Below, piece by piece: positions 34,229 through 43,696 of a stretch of DNA of 64,000 nt. The position numbers were made by a program, and so were the translations under genes. This DNA is from an uncultured Bacilli bacterium (GTDB lineage: Bacteria > Bacillota_I > Bacilli_A > RF39 > UBA660). Position 1 is the stretch's first letter, and every line of letters starts with the position of its first letter. The notes beneath the pieces are model-generated. The model was not told where the DNA came from and did not search any database. It saw only the letters and a list, made by a program, of their open reading frames with translations. Location of the stretch: NCBI GenBank assembly GCA_910588025.1, contig CAJUQG010000001.1:33625-97624 (forward strand), given 5' to 3'.

Positions 34229-35427
34229 GGTTTTTTATAACGAATATTAATATCGACAAATCCCTGAATTCCTGGTATTACTCCATCACTACACATTTGC
34301 CAGTACTCATACTCTCCTTGATAATTCGTTTGATTTGTATAATGGGCAAGCCATACTTTATGTTCATGCTCTGGCCACACCTTTTCTAAATAAGACTTAC
34401 TACTATATAGCATTCCCTCATAACCAGCTTTTTTAACCTCATCTATAAATCCACTCGCCATATCGGAAAGCCCCATTAAACTTAAATGAAATTCATTATA
34501 AAAACCCCAATTTTCCCAATCAAAAGCGATGGGAAGGGTTACATTTTTATCTTTAATCTGTTCTAAGACCCATTTCGCATCTTCTCGCGCACGTTCTTCA
34601 CTATTTGCATAAGAATAAAAATAAATGCCAACTGGGATTCCAGCTTCTGTAGCTCTACTTATATTTTGCTCAAATTTTTTATCTAAGACATATTCACCAT
34701 CAATTCCTGTTGAGGTACCTACCCTAAGAAAAACAAACTCTACCCCATTTGCTTTTAAAGTATGAAAATCAACATCACCTTGCCAAAAAGAAAGATCTAA
34801 TCCCATCTCGGTATGTTCATTTTTATAAGTAGAAAGTGCTTCCCCAAAAATAGTTTTCGTTGGGGTACTTGAGCTTCCCCCTTTCTTTGGTTCTACCACA
34901 TTTAATTGAAATTCATGATTTAACTGATTTCCCGAAGAATCTACAGCTTCTAAAACAACAGGATAACTTCCCACTGTATTCAAATCATATTCTCCCACTA
35001 ATTTACAAATTGGTTGCTTATCATAATTATCGGCACACATAATTTTATTAATAAAATCCTCATTACTTCCTACAGAAACCGTATAACTATTACCAAGCCA
35101 AACAATTGGTTTAGTAGTATCAACAACTTCTACAGAAAAACGATAATTCACAGGAAATTGATCATCATTAATATAAGAAAAAGACAGTTCCTTCCATCCC
35201 AATGTTTTTGTATCAATCATTTGCTCTTCAGGCATTGTTCCATTTAAAGAAACAATATAATCAGTAAGTTTAGCACTACTCCCAACTTCAGCCACTAAAT
35301 TTTCTACTAACTGTACTTCTACTTTAGCGTGCTTTTCTTGATATAAACGAACTCCATAAACGCCTAATATAACAAAAAGGAGAAGAAGCATTACTCCACT
35401 TCCCCAAATTATCATTTTTTTATTCAT
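34225..35427 (-). CDS. GH25 lysozyme-type muramidase, membrane-anchored
   Basis: 400 residues. N-terminal anchor (about 6-26: IIWGSGVMLLLLFVILGVYG), two beta-sandwich Ig-like segments (about 35-185; EVVDTTKPIVWLGN and VVLEAVDSSGNQ), a Ser/Thr linker, then a GH25 catalytic domain from about 210 (GLDLSFWQGDVDF, FVFLRVGTSTG, GIPVGIYFYSYA, IAFDWENWG, ending VDINIRY). The acidic residues of GLDLS and AFDWEN fit the family's active site. It cleaves peptidoglycan outside the cell. ATG 35427 has AAAGGA 8 bases upstream; ATG 35436 would abut that site. Downstream lies the 6S RNA promoter. Confidence 0.88.
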   Translation of the reverse strand: MNKKMIIWGSGVMLLLLFVILGVYGVRLYQEKHAKVEVQLVENLVAEVGSSAKLTDYIVSLNGTMPEEQMIDTKTLGWKELSFSYINDDQFPVNYRFSVEVVDTTKPIVWLGNSYTVSVGSNEDFINKIMCADNYDKQPICKLVGEYDLNTVGSYPVVLEAVDSSGNQLNHEFQLNVVEPKKGGSSSTPTKTIFGEALSTYKNEHTEMGLDLSFWQGDVDFHTLKANGVEFVFLRVGTSTGIDGEYVLDKKFEQNISRATEAGIPVGIYFYSYANSEERAREDAKWVLEQIKDKNVTLPIAFDWENWGFYNEFHLSLMGLSDMASGFIDEVKKAGYEGMLYSSKSYLEKVWPEHEHKVWLAHYTNQTNYQGEYEYWQMCSDGVIPGIQGFVDINIRYKKP

Positions 35428-35458
35428 ATGCTTCATCCTTTCTAACAAACCATAAATC

Positions 35459-37237
35459 TTAATTGGAAGAAGCTTCCTTGTTTTTATAAGCATTCCATAC
35501 ATAAGCTACATTACAATTAGAAGAATAAGGTAGAGGATTTGGTAAATCTAACTGAACAATCATTGGAATTTTAAATGCACTTCCAAATGCTACACAAGTA
35601 CCAGGTTGCAAGACTTTTTGCTTTGCAATAATATCTGCAGAAATATTTGGAAGCATTTCTTCAATATACTTAATATCTTTCGGATGAGTCATTTTAAAAA
35701 TTAAAAAATTAGACATTTGCGCAATAACTGTATCGCTAATTTCAACTGGTCTTTGAGAAATTACTCCTAATATTGTTCCGTATTTCCTGCCCTCTTTCGC
35801 AATCCGATCAAAAATATTATAACCAAGTAAGAATGTATCCGAATCACGTTGGATATAACGATGAGCCTCTTCTAAAATTAAATGAAAAGGCATACTTGCA
35901 CGTTCTTTTAAACTTTTACTAAATTCAAATAAAAGACGACACAAAATTTTAACCAAAACTTTAGCATAAACATCATCCACGTCCTCAAAATTTACATTAA
36001 TAATTTGGGCTTTTTTACGACCATTTAAAATTAAATTTTGGACAAAATCACCAATTCTTACATATCCCACATTAACAAAATAATTACTAACTTTCGTATT
36101 CATAATACTAGCAAGACGTACTTTTAAAATCATTGCATCTTCATATACTTGTGAATTATCTTGAAATCCTTCACTAATTAAAGTAAACTCTAATGCTTTA
36201 GCAAAATCAAAGATACTAAAAGAATATTCTTTAGGTTCTTTCATCGTTTCTAAATCATCATTGACATGTTTCAAAATATAATCAGTAATTAAAACACTTT
36301 CTCCAAAATAGCCATTGGAATCTATTTCAAAACACTCTGAAAAACTTCTGGAATAACCAAGGCCCGAAATTCGTGCATCAAAATTAAAGTCTATTGTATG
36401 ACAAACCTCAATAATCGTGAAAATTTCATTTTTCTTTCGCGAAGTAGTTTGATTACTAAATAAAACAGCAAGTAAAGCTTTCGCAATTAAATGATTTTTA
36501 TATTCTTCTGCTTCTTCATTAGCTTGCGAAAAAATTTTAGCTAAACGAAGGGTACGTTCAATAATTGGTAATTGACTGTGACTACTAGCTTGTAATAACA
36601 ATGCCCAATCATCTAATTTTAATAAATTTACAGGAATTTGTAATAAAATATCTTCTTGATCTATAGGATTTGTAGTAATAAATTTATATTGATAATGTTG
36701 GTCAATTTGAGATATGTTTTTAAAAGCATTCTTATATTCTCCAAAGGAATCAAACAAAAACAAATTTGCATGATAAGACAACGCTTTTGGATTTTGGAAA
36801 ACATTTTGAAGAATTCGTGCCACACCACAAGATTTTCCACTACCCGTATTGCCAAAAATTGCAAAGTGATTAGAAAAAAAGTCATTAATCTGAGGAACAA
36901 TATTAGATTCAGTATAAATAGCGCTTTTACCTAGTAAAAAAGATCCATCGGATTCGCTACCTACCAATTCTTCTAACTCTTCTTTTGAAATAAGTCGAAT
37001 ATTGCTAGATAAATGAGGTTTACGAATAACTCCATTCAAATAACGAGAACCAACAAATTCCCCTAAAAAACGAATTTCTAAAAATTCAGGATTAATCTCT
37101 GTAATTTCTCCTAAAATTCGTTGATTCATACTTTCAAACACTACATGAACATTCATTAAATCATGTTCTTCTACCATTTTTTCCCCGTGCAAAACATGAG
37201 CTACATTATCACTAATAAATTGTATTTTTCCAAACAT
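35459..37237 (-). CDS. HerA-like ATPase (DUF87)
   Basis: 592 residues. An N-terminal HAS-barrel-like beta domain (about 1-90; GEITEINPEFLEIRFLGE) precedes a RecA-fold ATPase with Walker A GNTGSGKS near residue 130, Walker B and the following HLILEEAHRYI, and GVISQRPVEISDTVIAQMSNFLIFK, typical of HerA/FtsK-superfamily DNA pumps (HerA-NurA in archaea; bacterial members also act in repair or defence). No NurA or other nuclease gene adjoins. AGAAGGG precedes ATG 37237. Its promoter has an extended -10. The lysozyme gene follows 31 bases later, probably co-transcribed. Confidence 0.85.
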   Translation of the reverse strand: MFGKIQFISDNVAHVLHGEKMVEEHDLMNVHVVFESMNQRILGEITEINPEFLEIRFLGEFVGSRYLNGVIRKPHLSSNIRLISKEELEELVGSESDGSFLLGKSAIYTESNIVPQINDFFSNHFAIFGNTGSGKSCGVARILQNVFQNPKALSYHANLFLFDSFGEYKNAFKNISQIDQHYQYKFITTNPIDQEDILLQIPVNLLKLDDWALLLQASSHSQLPIIERTLRLAKIFSQANEEAEEYKNHLIAKALLAVLFSNQTTSRKKNEIFTIIEVCHTIDFNFDARISGLGYSRSFSECFEIDSNGYFGESVLITDYILKHVNDDLETMKEPKEYSFSIFDFAKALEFTLISEGFQDNSQVYEDAMILKVRLASIMNTKVSNYFVNVGYVRIGDFVQNLILNGRKKAQIINVNFEDVDDVYAKVLVKILCRLLFEFSKSLKERASMPFHLILEEAHRYIQRDSDTFLLGYNIFDRIAKEGRKYGTILGVISQRPVEISDTVIAQMSNFLIFKMTHPKDIKYIEEMLPNISADIIAKQKVLQPGTCVAFGSAFKIPMIVQLDLPNPLPYSSNCNVAYVWNAYKNKEASSN

Positions 37238-37263
37238 AAAAACCCTTCTTACTATTCCATTTC

Positions 37264-37272
37264 ATTATAGCA
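37264..37272 (-). promoter_or_regulatory. Extended -10 promoter for the herA-like gene
   Basis: On the minus strand TGC plus a perfect TATAAT, 26 bases before ATG 37237. Confidence 0.6.
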
Positions 37273-37283
37273 TAAGAAAAGTA

Positions 37284-37314
37284 AGAAAAAAAGCAATCAT
37301 TTTCTTATGATTGC
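37284..37314 (-). terminator. Terminator of the aspS-asnS-gatCAB operon
   Basis: GCAATCAT (37293-37300) and ATGATTGC (37307-37314) form the stem; the minus-strand T-run is at 37285-37292. The stem lies across the end of gatB. Confidence 0.85.
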
Positions 37315-38723
37315 AATTTCTTTTCTAAAATTTCTCTTGTTTTAACAGGGTTAGCTAATCCTTTTGTTTCTTTCATAACTTGACCCACAAAAAACTGAAA
37401 TAAATTTGTTTTTCCACTATGATAAGCTTCTACTTGACTGGTATTTTTCTCTAAAATACTTTCAATAATCTCTGTTAATTTTGCTTCATCAGAAATTTGA
37501 GTATTTTCCTCTTTCATAAATTCTTGTGGTTTTTTATTTTGTTCTAAAGAGGCAAGCACAGCTTCTTTAGCTTGTTTTGATGAAATACTTCCATCTTTAA
37601 TCTTATCAATAACATATTTTAAATCTTCTGGAAGTAAAGAAATATTAGAAATGTTCTTTCCTTCTTTATTTAAAAAGCCCATTATCGTTACTGTAATCCA
37701 GTTCATAGCAATCTTTGGTTCGATTCCCAATGTTACACATTGATTAAAATAATCACTAATTGCTTTTTCTTTTAATAGGGTATTTGCATCTACTCTAGTT
37801 AATCCATAATCATTTAAATAAGTTCTTAAACGTTCTAGTGGTAAAACAGGAATACTTTTTTTAATTTCTAAAACATATTGTGGATCAATTTTGATTTTAG
37901 GAATATTTGGTTCAACAAAATAACGATAATCAATCGCATCTTCTTTGCTACGCATTCTCTTCGTTGTACATGACTCTTCATCCCATCTTCTAGATTCTTG
38001 TTCGATTTTCTCTCCTCGTCCACTTTCTAATAAATCTAACTGACGTTTTATCTCATAATCAATTACTGCAACAACATTAGAAATAGAGTTAACGTTTTTC
38101 ACTTCTACTCTGGTTCCTAAGTTATCTGAATCACTAAGTGAAATATTTACATCACATCTTATTTGACCTTTTGTTACATCTGCATCAGAAATATCTGCAT
38201 ATTGATACACACGTCTTATATATTCGATAAAGGCAACTACCTCATCTTTTGTATGAAAACATGGACCTGTTACAAGTTCTAATAATGGAACTCCTGCACG
38301 ATTATAATTGATGTAAGTAGAATCTTTAATATGCTCTAGTTGGGCGGTATCTTCTTCTAAGTGAATATCATGAATTAGAACATCTAGTTCCTCATCTTGA
38401 TAAGGTATGGTAATATGGCCATTTACTCCAACTGGACTATGTGTTTGTGTAATTTGATATCCTTTTGGTAAATCAGGATAATAATAATTTTTACGATCAA
38501 AGAAAAAATATTCAGGAATTTCACAGTTTAAAATAGATGCAACCATAATTGATTTTCGCAAAACCTCTTTGTTAAGAGTCGGTAAAATACCAGGTAATGC
38601 AATATCATTTACAGCAACATGAATATTAGCTTCTTCACTATATGTATTACGAGCTTTTGAAAATACCTTGGAAAAGCTTTTCATCTCACAGTGCATTTCA
38701 ATTCCAATAGTTGGTATATACAT
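37305..38723 (-). CDS. gatB: Aspartyl/glutamyl-tRNA amidotransferase subunit B
   Basis: Binds misacylated tRNA and activates the amide acceptor in GatCAB. 472 residues: PTIGIEMHCEMKSFSKVFS (in parts PTIGIEMHCEM, KSFSKVF), PGILPTLNKE, FDRKNYYYPDLPKGYQIT, VGVNGHI, HLEEDTAQL, NRAGVPLLELVT, GQIRCDVNISL, VEVKNVNS, YRYFVEPNIP; C-terminal YqeY-like tail domain. The usual EIHCEL is EMHCEM here. ATG 38723 follows AGGAGGG and overlaps the gatA stop as TAATG, so the first 10 codons of the longer frame (from 38753) are not used. Last gene of the operon. Confidence 0.96.
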   Translation of the reverse strand: MYIPTIGIEMHCEMKSFSKVFSKARNTYSEEANIHVAVNDIALPGILPTLNKEVLRKSIMVASILNCEIPEYFFFDRKNYYYPDLPKGYQITQTHSPVGVNGHITIPYQDEELDVLIHDIHLEEDTAQLEHIKDSTYINYNRAGVPLLELVTGPCFHTKDEVVAFIEYIRRVYQYADISDADVTKGQIRCDVNISLSDSDNLGTRVEVKNVNSISNVVAVIDYEIKRQLDLLESGRGEKIEQESRRWDEESCTTKRMRSKEDAIDYRYFVEPNIPKIKIDPQYVLEIKKSIPVLPLERLRTYLNDYGLTRVDANTLLKEKAISDYFNQCVTLGIEPKIAMNWITVTIMGFLNKEGKNISNISLLPEDLKYVIDKIKDGSISSKQAKEAVLASLEQNKKPQEFMKEENTQISDEAKLTEIIESILEKNTSQVEAYHSGKTNLFQFFVGQVMKETKGLANPVKTREILEKKLQS

Positions 38724-40165
38724 TACTTCTTCCCTCCTGCTACTTGGCCACATAATCCTAACATTTCTTCTAAACGGGCAGCAATCTGTAATAAGTTTTC
38801 ATCATCTTTTACTTTTGCAGTCAAATTAACTCCAATTGGTAAACCATTTACAAAACCATTTGGAATCGTAATACTTGGAAATCCTCCAAAATTACCAATC
38901 GCCATATGATTTTCAAGCACCATTGTATCACTTGTAGTAACACTTTCTTTTGGATTTAATGATTTGGCCTCTCTTTCACTACAAGGTAAAATAAGGGCAT
39001 CATATTGCTCGAAAAACGCATTCATTTTTTGAACAATTAAATTTCTTACTCGTTGAGCATTTAAAAAATACTTTTCTTGATTTTCTTTTTGAAGGACATA
39101 AGAACCTATTACCAAACGTCTTTTAATTAATGGTGAAAAACCTTTGGTTCGGTGTTCTTTTATCATTTCAAATACGTCACTACTTTCTTCTTGTGGTCCA
39201 AAAATAATACCTGTTAAATTAGATAAATTACTAGTAGCTTCGGCACAAGAAATACAGGTATAAACAGATGGAATAGCTTCTAAAAGTTCACGACTTAAAG
39301 ACTCTTCACAAATTAGAATTCCAAGTTCGGAAGCTTTTTCTTTTAACTCCTCAAATTGTTTTAAGGTTTGTTTTAATTCTTCACTTGGATTTTCATAGGA
39401 ATCAATATGAACAAGTTCTTTAAAATAAAATAATTTCTTTGGTTCCTTCTTTTGATTATTTAAGGCATCCACAAGTTTTATAGAAGAAGAATCAAAAGAA
39501 GTCATATCTTTTTCATCTTTACCCTTAATCACATCAACTACTAAAGCTGCATCATAAACACTCCTTGTAAGAACTCCAACATGGTCTAAACTACTTGCAA
39601 AAGGATATACTCCATATCTAGAGATCATTCCATAAGTTGGTTTATATCCTACAATTCCACAATATGCTGCAGGTTTTCTAATTGAATCCCCTGTATCGGT
39701 ACCAATGGCAAATGGCACTACTCCTGCTGCAACACAAGCAGCAGATCCAGCACTTGATCCTCCTGCTTGTAAAGATTCATCCCATGGATTTTTGACAACC
39801 CCAGTATGACCAGTTGTTCCAGTAGCACCAAGTCCAAATTCATCCATAACTGTTTTTCCAATACATACAGCCCCTACCTCTTTTAATTTTTGATAAACAG
39901 TAGCATCATAAACTGGAATATAATTTTTTAAAGTGTTAGAAGAACCCGTAGTTAAAATTCCTTTAGTAGAAATATTATCTTTTAGTGCATATGGAATATT
40001 TTGTAGATTTCCAGAACTTGTTTCTAAAGGATCTAAAATAGTTACAAAAGAATTACATTTCTCTTGGTTTTCTAAGACACTTTTCATAGTATTTTGAAAT
40101 AAATCCTGAACAGTTAATTCTCCATTTTGTATACGTTCTTTTATTTTTAAAATTTCACTCTTCAT
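38723..40165 (-). CDS. gatA: Aspartyl/glutamyl-tRNA amidotransferase subunit A
   Basis: Amidase subunit that frees ammonia from Gln or Asn for GatB. 480 residues with the amidase-signature catalytic set: Lys in PYALKDNIST (about residue 70), GGSSAGSAACVAAG with the Ser pair (about 145), and the nucleophile in GTDTGDSIRKPAAYCGIVG. MDEFGLGATG and PWDESLQAGGSS are typical. The motif reads DTGDSIRKPA where most relatives have DTGGSIRQPA: Gly to Asp and Gln to Lys changes next to the nucleophile Ser. ATG 40165 overlaps the gatC stop by 4 bases. Confidence 0.95.
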   Translation of the reverse strand: MKSEILKIKERIQNGELTVQDLFQNTMKSVLENQEKCNSFVTILDPLETSSGNLQNIPYALKDNISTKGILTTGSSNTLKNYIPVYDATVYQKLKEVGAVCIGKTVMDEFGLGATGTTGHTGVVKNPWDESLQAGGSSAGSAACVAAGVVPFAIGTDTGDSIRKPAAYCGIVGYKPTYGMISRYGVYPFASSLDHVGVLTRSVYDAALVVDVIKGKDEKDMTSFDSSSIKLVDALNNQKKEPKKLFYFKELVHIDSYENPSEELKQTLKQFEELKEKASELGILICEESLSRELLEAIPSVYTCISCAEATSNLSNLTGIIFGPQEESSDVFEMIKEHRTKGFSPLIKRRLVIGSYVLQKENQEKYFLNAQRVRNLIVQKMNAFFEQYDALILPCSEREAKSLNPKESVTTSDTMVLENHMAIGNFGGFPSITIPNGFVNGLPIGVNLTAKVKDDENLLQIAARLEEMLGLCGQVAGGKK

Positions 40166-40461
40166 TCCTTCACCACCTTTGGAACGATTATTGTTGTCAA
40201 ATTTTTATGACTTGCATTTTTTAATACATCTTCTTGTGCTAATTCTTCTACATCATCATCATTTCTTAGTATTATATCTTCTAAGGGAAAAGGATGAGTC
40301 ATAGCTTCAACACTAGCAATATCTGCAATTGCATTAATCTTATCCATATTACGTTCAATTTCTTCAAACTCATCCAAAACCATTTTATTTTCTTCTTCAC
40401 TTAATCCAATAAGTAACTTACTAGCTAGCTCACTAACTAACTCTTTTGTAAAACAACTCAT
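40162..40461 (-). CDS. gatC: Aspartyl/glutamyl-tRNA amidotransferase subunit C
   Basis: Small subunit that ties GatA to GatB. 99 residues: N-terminal helix LVSELASKLLIGLSEEE matches the family (laklarLelseeE); FEEIERNMDKINAIA and SVEAMTHPFPLEDIILRND follow the usual (dTegvePtsHplp..nvlReD) layout. AAGGTGGAT precedes the ATG. The gatC-gatA-gatB order with overlapping ends is the standard bacterial arrangement; here it follows asnS and aspS, linking direct and indirect amide-aminoacylation genes in one transcript. Confidence 0.92.
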   Translation of the reverse strand: MSCFTKELVSELASKLLIGLSEEENKMVLDEFEEIERNMDKINAIADIASVEAMTHPFPLEDIILRNDDDVEELAQEDVLKNASHKNLTTIIVPKVVKE

Positions 40462-40470
40462 ACATCCACC

Positions 40471-41847
40471 TTAAAATTCACAACTACCTGGAGTTCTTGG
40501 GAAAGGTATTACATCACGAATATTCTCAACACCTGTTAAATAAATTAAAAGGCGTTCAAATCCCATACCAAATCCTGAATGAACACAAGTACCAAATTTT
40601 CTTAAATTACAATACCAATCAATACTTTCTTTATCTACGTTCATCTCATCAATACGAGCGATTAATTTATCATAATCTTCCTCTCTTTGACTTCCACCCA
40701 TTAATTCTCCAGCACCAGGAATTTCTAAATCAACTGCTGCTACTGTTTTTCCATCAGGATTTACTTTCATATACCAAGCTTTAATATCTTTTGGCCAGTC
40801 TGTAATAAATACAGGTCCATGAAAATACTCTGTAATAAAACGTTCATGTTCTTTCGAAATATCTTCTCCATATTCTGGAGTAAATTCAAATTCTACATTA
40901 GCATTCTTTAAAATAGTAATTACTTCCTCATGTGTAACACGAGTAAATTGACTACTTACTAAATCTTCTAATTTTTTCTTAAGACCTTGCTCTTGAAATT
41001 TATCTAAGAAAAGAATTTCATCACTCGCATGCTCTAATACATAAGAAACAACAAACTTAAGCATTTCTTCTTCAATGTTCATTAAATTTTCTAAATCACA
41101 AAAAGCAATTTCTGGTTCAATCATCCAAAATTCATTGGCATGTGTTTTCGTATTAGAGTTTTCTGTACGGAAAGTTGGCCCAAACGTATAAATACGACTA
41201 AAAGCCATGGCAAAAGCCTCTCCCTGTAATTGTCCACTTCCTGTAATAAATGCTGGCTTATGAAACAAATCTTTACTATAATCAACGGCACCTTCACTCA
41301 TTGGAACATTAGCCATATCAAATGTAGTTACCTTAAACATTTGATCTTCTCCTTCACAATCAGCAGTTGTAATAAGTGGAGTATGCGTATAAACATAACC
41401 TTGATTTTGAAAATAAGTATGAATTGCCATTGCAGCTACACTACGAATGCGAAAAACTGCTTGAAATAAATTAGCTCTTGGTCTTAAATATCCAATACTT
41501 CTTAAAAATTCTGGAGTATGTTTCTTAGGTTGTAGTGGATAATCTTCCGGACAATCTCCAAGTAATGTAAAATCTTTTATCACAACTTCATAATCTTGAC
41601 CAGCACCACTTGACTCTTGAAAAGTTCCACTTACTAAAATAGAAGAACCAACTCTTAAACTCGATAATTCTTTAAAATGGACATTTTCTTTATCATAAAC
41701 AAGTTGTAAAAAATTAAATTGTGTTCCATCAGAAAAAGTAATAAATCCAAAATCCTTTTGTGGACGATGATTTTTTACCCAACCATGAAGAGTTATTTCT
41801 TTTCCCAGTAAATCTTTTTCTTTTCCTTTTAAATCTCTTAAATACAT
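40471..41847 (-). CDS. asnS: Asparaginyl-tRNA synthetase
   Basis: Class IIb synthetase, 458 residues. OB-fold anticodon domain (ITLHGWVKNHRPQKDFGFITF, in parts LHGWVKNHRPQKDFGF), then catalytic domain: HTPLITTADCEGEDQMFKV (family: TPiiT..dcEGag.mF.v), ITGSGQLQGEAFAMAFSRIYTFGPTFR (motif 2), EFWMIEPE, and motif 3 GFGMGFERLLIYLTG near the end, closing with PFPRTPGSCEF. The Cys-Glu-Gly element sets AsnRS apart from AspRS. Having AsnRS means GatCAB is needed mainly for Gln-tRNA. 28 bases downstream of aspS. Confidence 0.96.
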   Translation of the reverse strand: MYLRDLKGKEKDLLGKEITLHGWVKNHRPQKDFGFITFSDGTQFNFLQLVYDKENVHFKELSSLRVGSSILVSGTFQESSGAGQDYEVVIKDFTLLGDCPEDYPLQPKKHTPEFLRSIGYLRPRANLFQAVFRIRSVAAMAIHTYFQNQGYVYTHTPLITTADCEGEDQMFKVTTFDMANVPMSEGAVDYSKDLFHKPAFITGSGQLQGEAFAMAFSRIYTFGPTFRTENSNTKTHANEFWMIEPEIAFCDLENLMNIEEEMLKFVVSYVLEHASDEILFLDKFQEQGLKKKLEDLVSSQFTRVTHEEVITILKNANVEFEFTPEYGEDISKEHERFITEYFHGPVFITDWPKDIKAWYMKVNPDGKTVAAVDLEIPGAGELMGGSQREEDYDKLIARIDEMNVDKESIDWYCNLRKFGTCVHSGFGMGFERLLIYLTGVENIRDVIPFPRTPGSCEF

Positions 41848-41875
41848 AAAATCATTCCTTTCTCATACTTTAGTC

Positions 41876-43189
41876 TTACGGATTTAACCTTGTTGGTCCA
41901 CGATACACATAGGTTGCTTCACGAATATTATCAATATTAAATAAAAGCATTAATAAACGTTGAAGACCTATTGCAAATCCACCATGTGGAGGCATTCCAT
42001 ATTTAAAAAACTCTAAATAAAAATCTAAACTTTCTAGTGAGATTCCTTTTTCTAACACTTGATTTTTTAAAATATCCAGACGATGTTCTCTTTGAGCTCC
42101 AGTTGTAATCTCAATACCACGGAACAATAAGTCATAACTACAAGTATTCCCATTTTCATCAAGCATATGATAAAAAGGTCTTGCAGCAAAAGGAAATTCA
42201 GTTACAAAAATAAACTCTGTTCCGAAATTTTCTTTGGCATATTTACATAACAAATTCTCTTCTTTTCTTTCAAAATCATCTTCTTTTTCTCCAATATAAT
42301 GGAATTTTTCTTTCAATATCTTTTTAGCTTCTTGAAAAGTAATACGTGCAAAAGGCTTCTCTAAATCTGTCATTTTTACTTTAAATTCTTTTTCTGCATC
42401 TTCGCCATATTTTTCATATACCTTGGAAATACCATATTTTAACCATGCTTCTTCAAAATCCATGACTTCTTGATAATTTGAAATCCATGACATTTCAACA
42501 TCAGCCATATTAATTTCTGTAGCATGATAACTAGTATGAGAATTTTCAGCTCGGAATGCTGGACCTATTTCAAATACTTTATCAAAACCAGAAGCCATGG
42601 CCATTTGTTTATAAAATTGAGGTGATTGAGACAAATATGCCTTTGTTCCAAAATAATCTAAAGAAAATAATTCTGCACCACTTTCCGCAGCGGCACCACT
42701 GATCTTTGGAGAATGAATTTCCATAAAATTATTTTGAATACAATATTCTCTTAAACTATGTTCTAATAATGTAGCAATTTGAAATAATAGATGATTGTCA
42801 CTTCGTCTCAAATCAACAAAACGATAATCTAATCTTGTTTCTCTCAAACTATTATCCTTCTTATTATAATCAAAAGGAAGTTCTGATTCACTTTTAGAAG
42901 TAACCTCAATTTGACTTGGAATAATTTCTTTTCCACCCATTTTTACTGCTGGAGATTCCTTTAAAACACCGCTTATTTTTAAAGTAGACTCTAAAGTAAC
43001 ATCTTCCATAATTTCTACAAGATGCTGGTTTTCTTCATTTTTTTCAATAGTAACCTGTACTTTTCCAGTTCCATCTCTTAAAATCAAAAACATAACATAA
43101 GGTAAATCTCTTACCTTTTCTAAAAAACCTTGAAATTCAATTTCTTGGTCATAATAACGTTCTAATTCATTAACAAATATTTTTTTCAA
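41876..43189 (-). CDS. aspS: Aspartyl-tRNA synthetase, archaeal/eukaryotic type
   Basis: 437 residues, about 150 shorter than the standard bacterial AspRS and without its GAD insertion, so it is the archaeal-type enzyme known from some Clostridia and other Bacillota. Seen: OB-fold (GFLEKVRDLPYVMFLILRDG), motif 1 region EIHSPKISGAAAESGAELF, LSQSPQFYKQMAM, motif 2 FEIGPAFRAENSHTSYHATE, and motif 3 GFAIGLQRLLMLL. The archaeal type is often non-discriminating (charges tRNA-Asn too); GatCAB downstream could use that product, but AsnRS is present. The start codon is TTG 43189, overlapping the upstream TGA (TTGA), with GGAGG 8 bases before it. Confidence 0.93.
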   Translation of the reverse strand: MKKIFVNELERYYDQEIEFQGFLEKVRDLPYVMFLILRDGTGKVQVTIEKNEENQHLVEIMEDVTLESTLKISGVLKESPAVKMGGKEIIPSQIEVTSKSESELPFDYNKKDNSLRETRLDYRFVDLRRSDNHLLFQIATLLEHSLREYCIQNNFMEIHSPKISGAAAESGAELFSLDYFGTKAYLSQSPQFYKQMAMASGFDKVFEIGPAFRAENSHTSYHATEINMADVEMSWISNYQEVMDFEEAWLKYGISKVYEKYGEDAEKEFKVKMTDLEKPFARITFQEAKKILKEKFHYIGEKEDDFERKEENLLCKYAKENFGTEFIFVTEFPFAARPFYHMLDENGNTCSYDLLFRGIEITTGAQREHRLDILKNQVLEKGISLESLDFYLEFFKYGMPPHGGFAIGLQRLLMLLFNIDNIREATYVYRGPTRLNP

Positions 43190-43686
43190 AATTTTTCCTC
43201 CTTTGGTTCAATCAGTGTTTTAGTAAGAGAAAGAACCATTTGTTCTGTTAAATGCTCTCCATAAACGTCAATATATGGATCAAAATAGTCTTGGAAGGCC
43301 GTCAAAAAATCGACATAAGCACAAGTTTTATTCATATATGACCAATAAAGTAACAAAAGTTTTTGATATTTTGCAATACGCTTTAACAAATCAGCACTTG
43401 GTGGTAATGGGATTAATGTTTGCTTATTCTTTAGCTTTTTTTCTTTTACTTGTTGCGTTCCTAAACCTAAATTTTGTAAAAAACAATCATCATATGTCAT
43501 ATGAAAAATTCCATTTGCTTTCAGAATTCGAATCAAATAAAATCTTTGCAATTCTAAAGTTTCATCATTTGGATTTTCCATCTTTCTTTCTAAATATCTC
43601 CAAATATATTTTTGAATGGCTTCCATATTTTTTGGATATTCTACATTCCCATTTCTGCGATTTATAAATTTTCTCTTCTTTCCCAT
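43186..43686 (-). CDS. Hypothetical protein in the aminoacyl-tRNA operon
   Basis: 166 residues, basic N-terminus (MGKKRKFINRRNGN) and a mostly helical remainder; no signal peptide, membrane helix or known motif. AAGGAG precedes the ATG. The stop overlaps the TTG start of aspS, and its start is 10 bases after the HisRS-like gene, so it is translationally coupled to both. It could assist the neighbouring synthetases or bind RNA, but nothing in the sequence proves this. Confidence 0.65.
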   Translation of the reverse strand: MGKKRKFINRRNGNVEYPKNMEAIQKYIWRYLERKMENPNDETLELQRFYLIRILKANGIFHMTYDDCFLQNLGLGTQQVKEKKLKNKQTLIPLPPSADLLKRIAKYQKLLLLYWSYMNKTCAYVDFLTAFQDYFDPYIDVYGEHLTEQMVLSLTKTLIEPKEEKF

Positions 43687-43696
43687 AATAAACTCC

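Noticed and set aside
35459..37237. HerA-like gene as part of an antiphage system
   Set aside because: No NurA, SIR2 or other nuclease/effector gene adjoins; neighbours are a lysozyme, 6S RNA and housekeeping genes.
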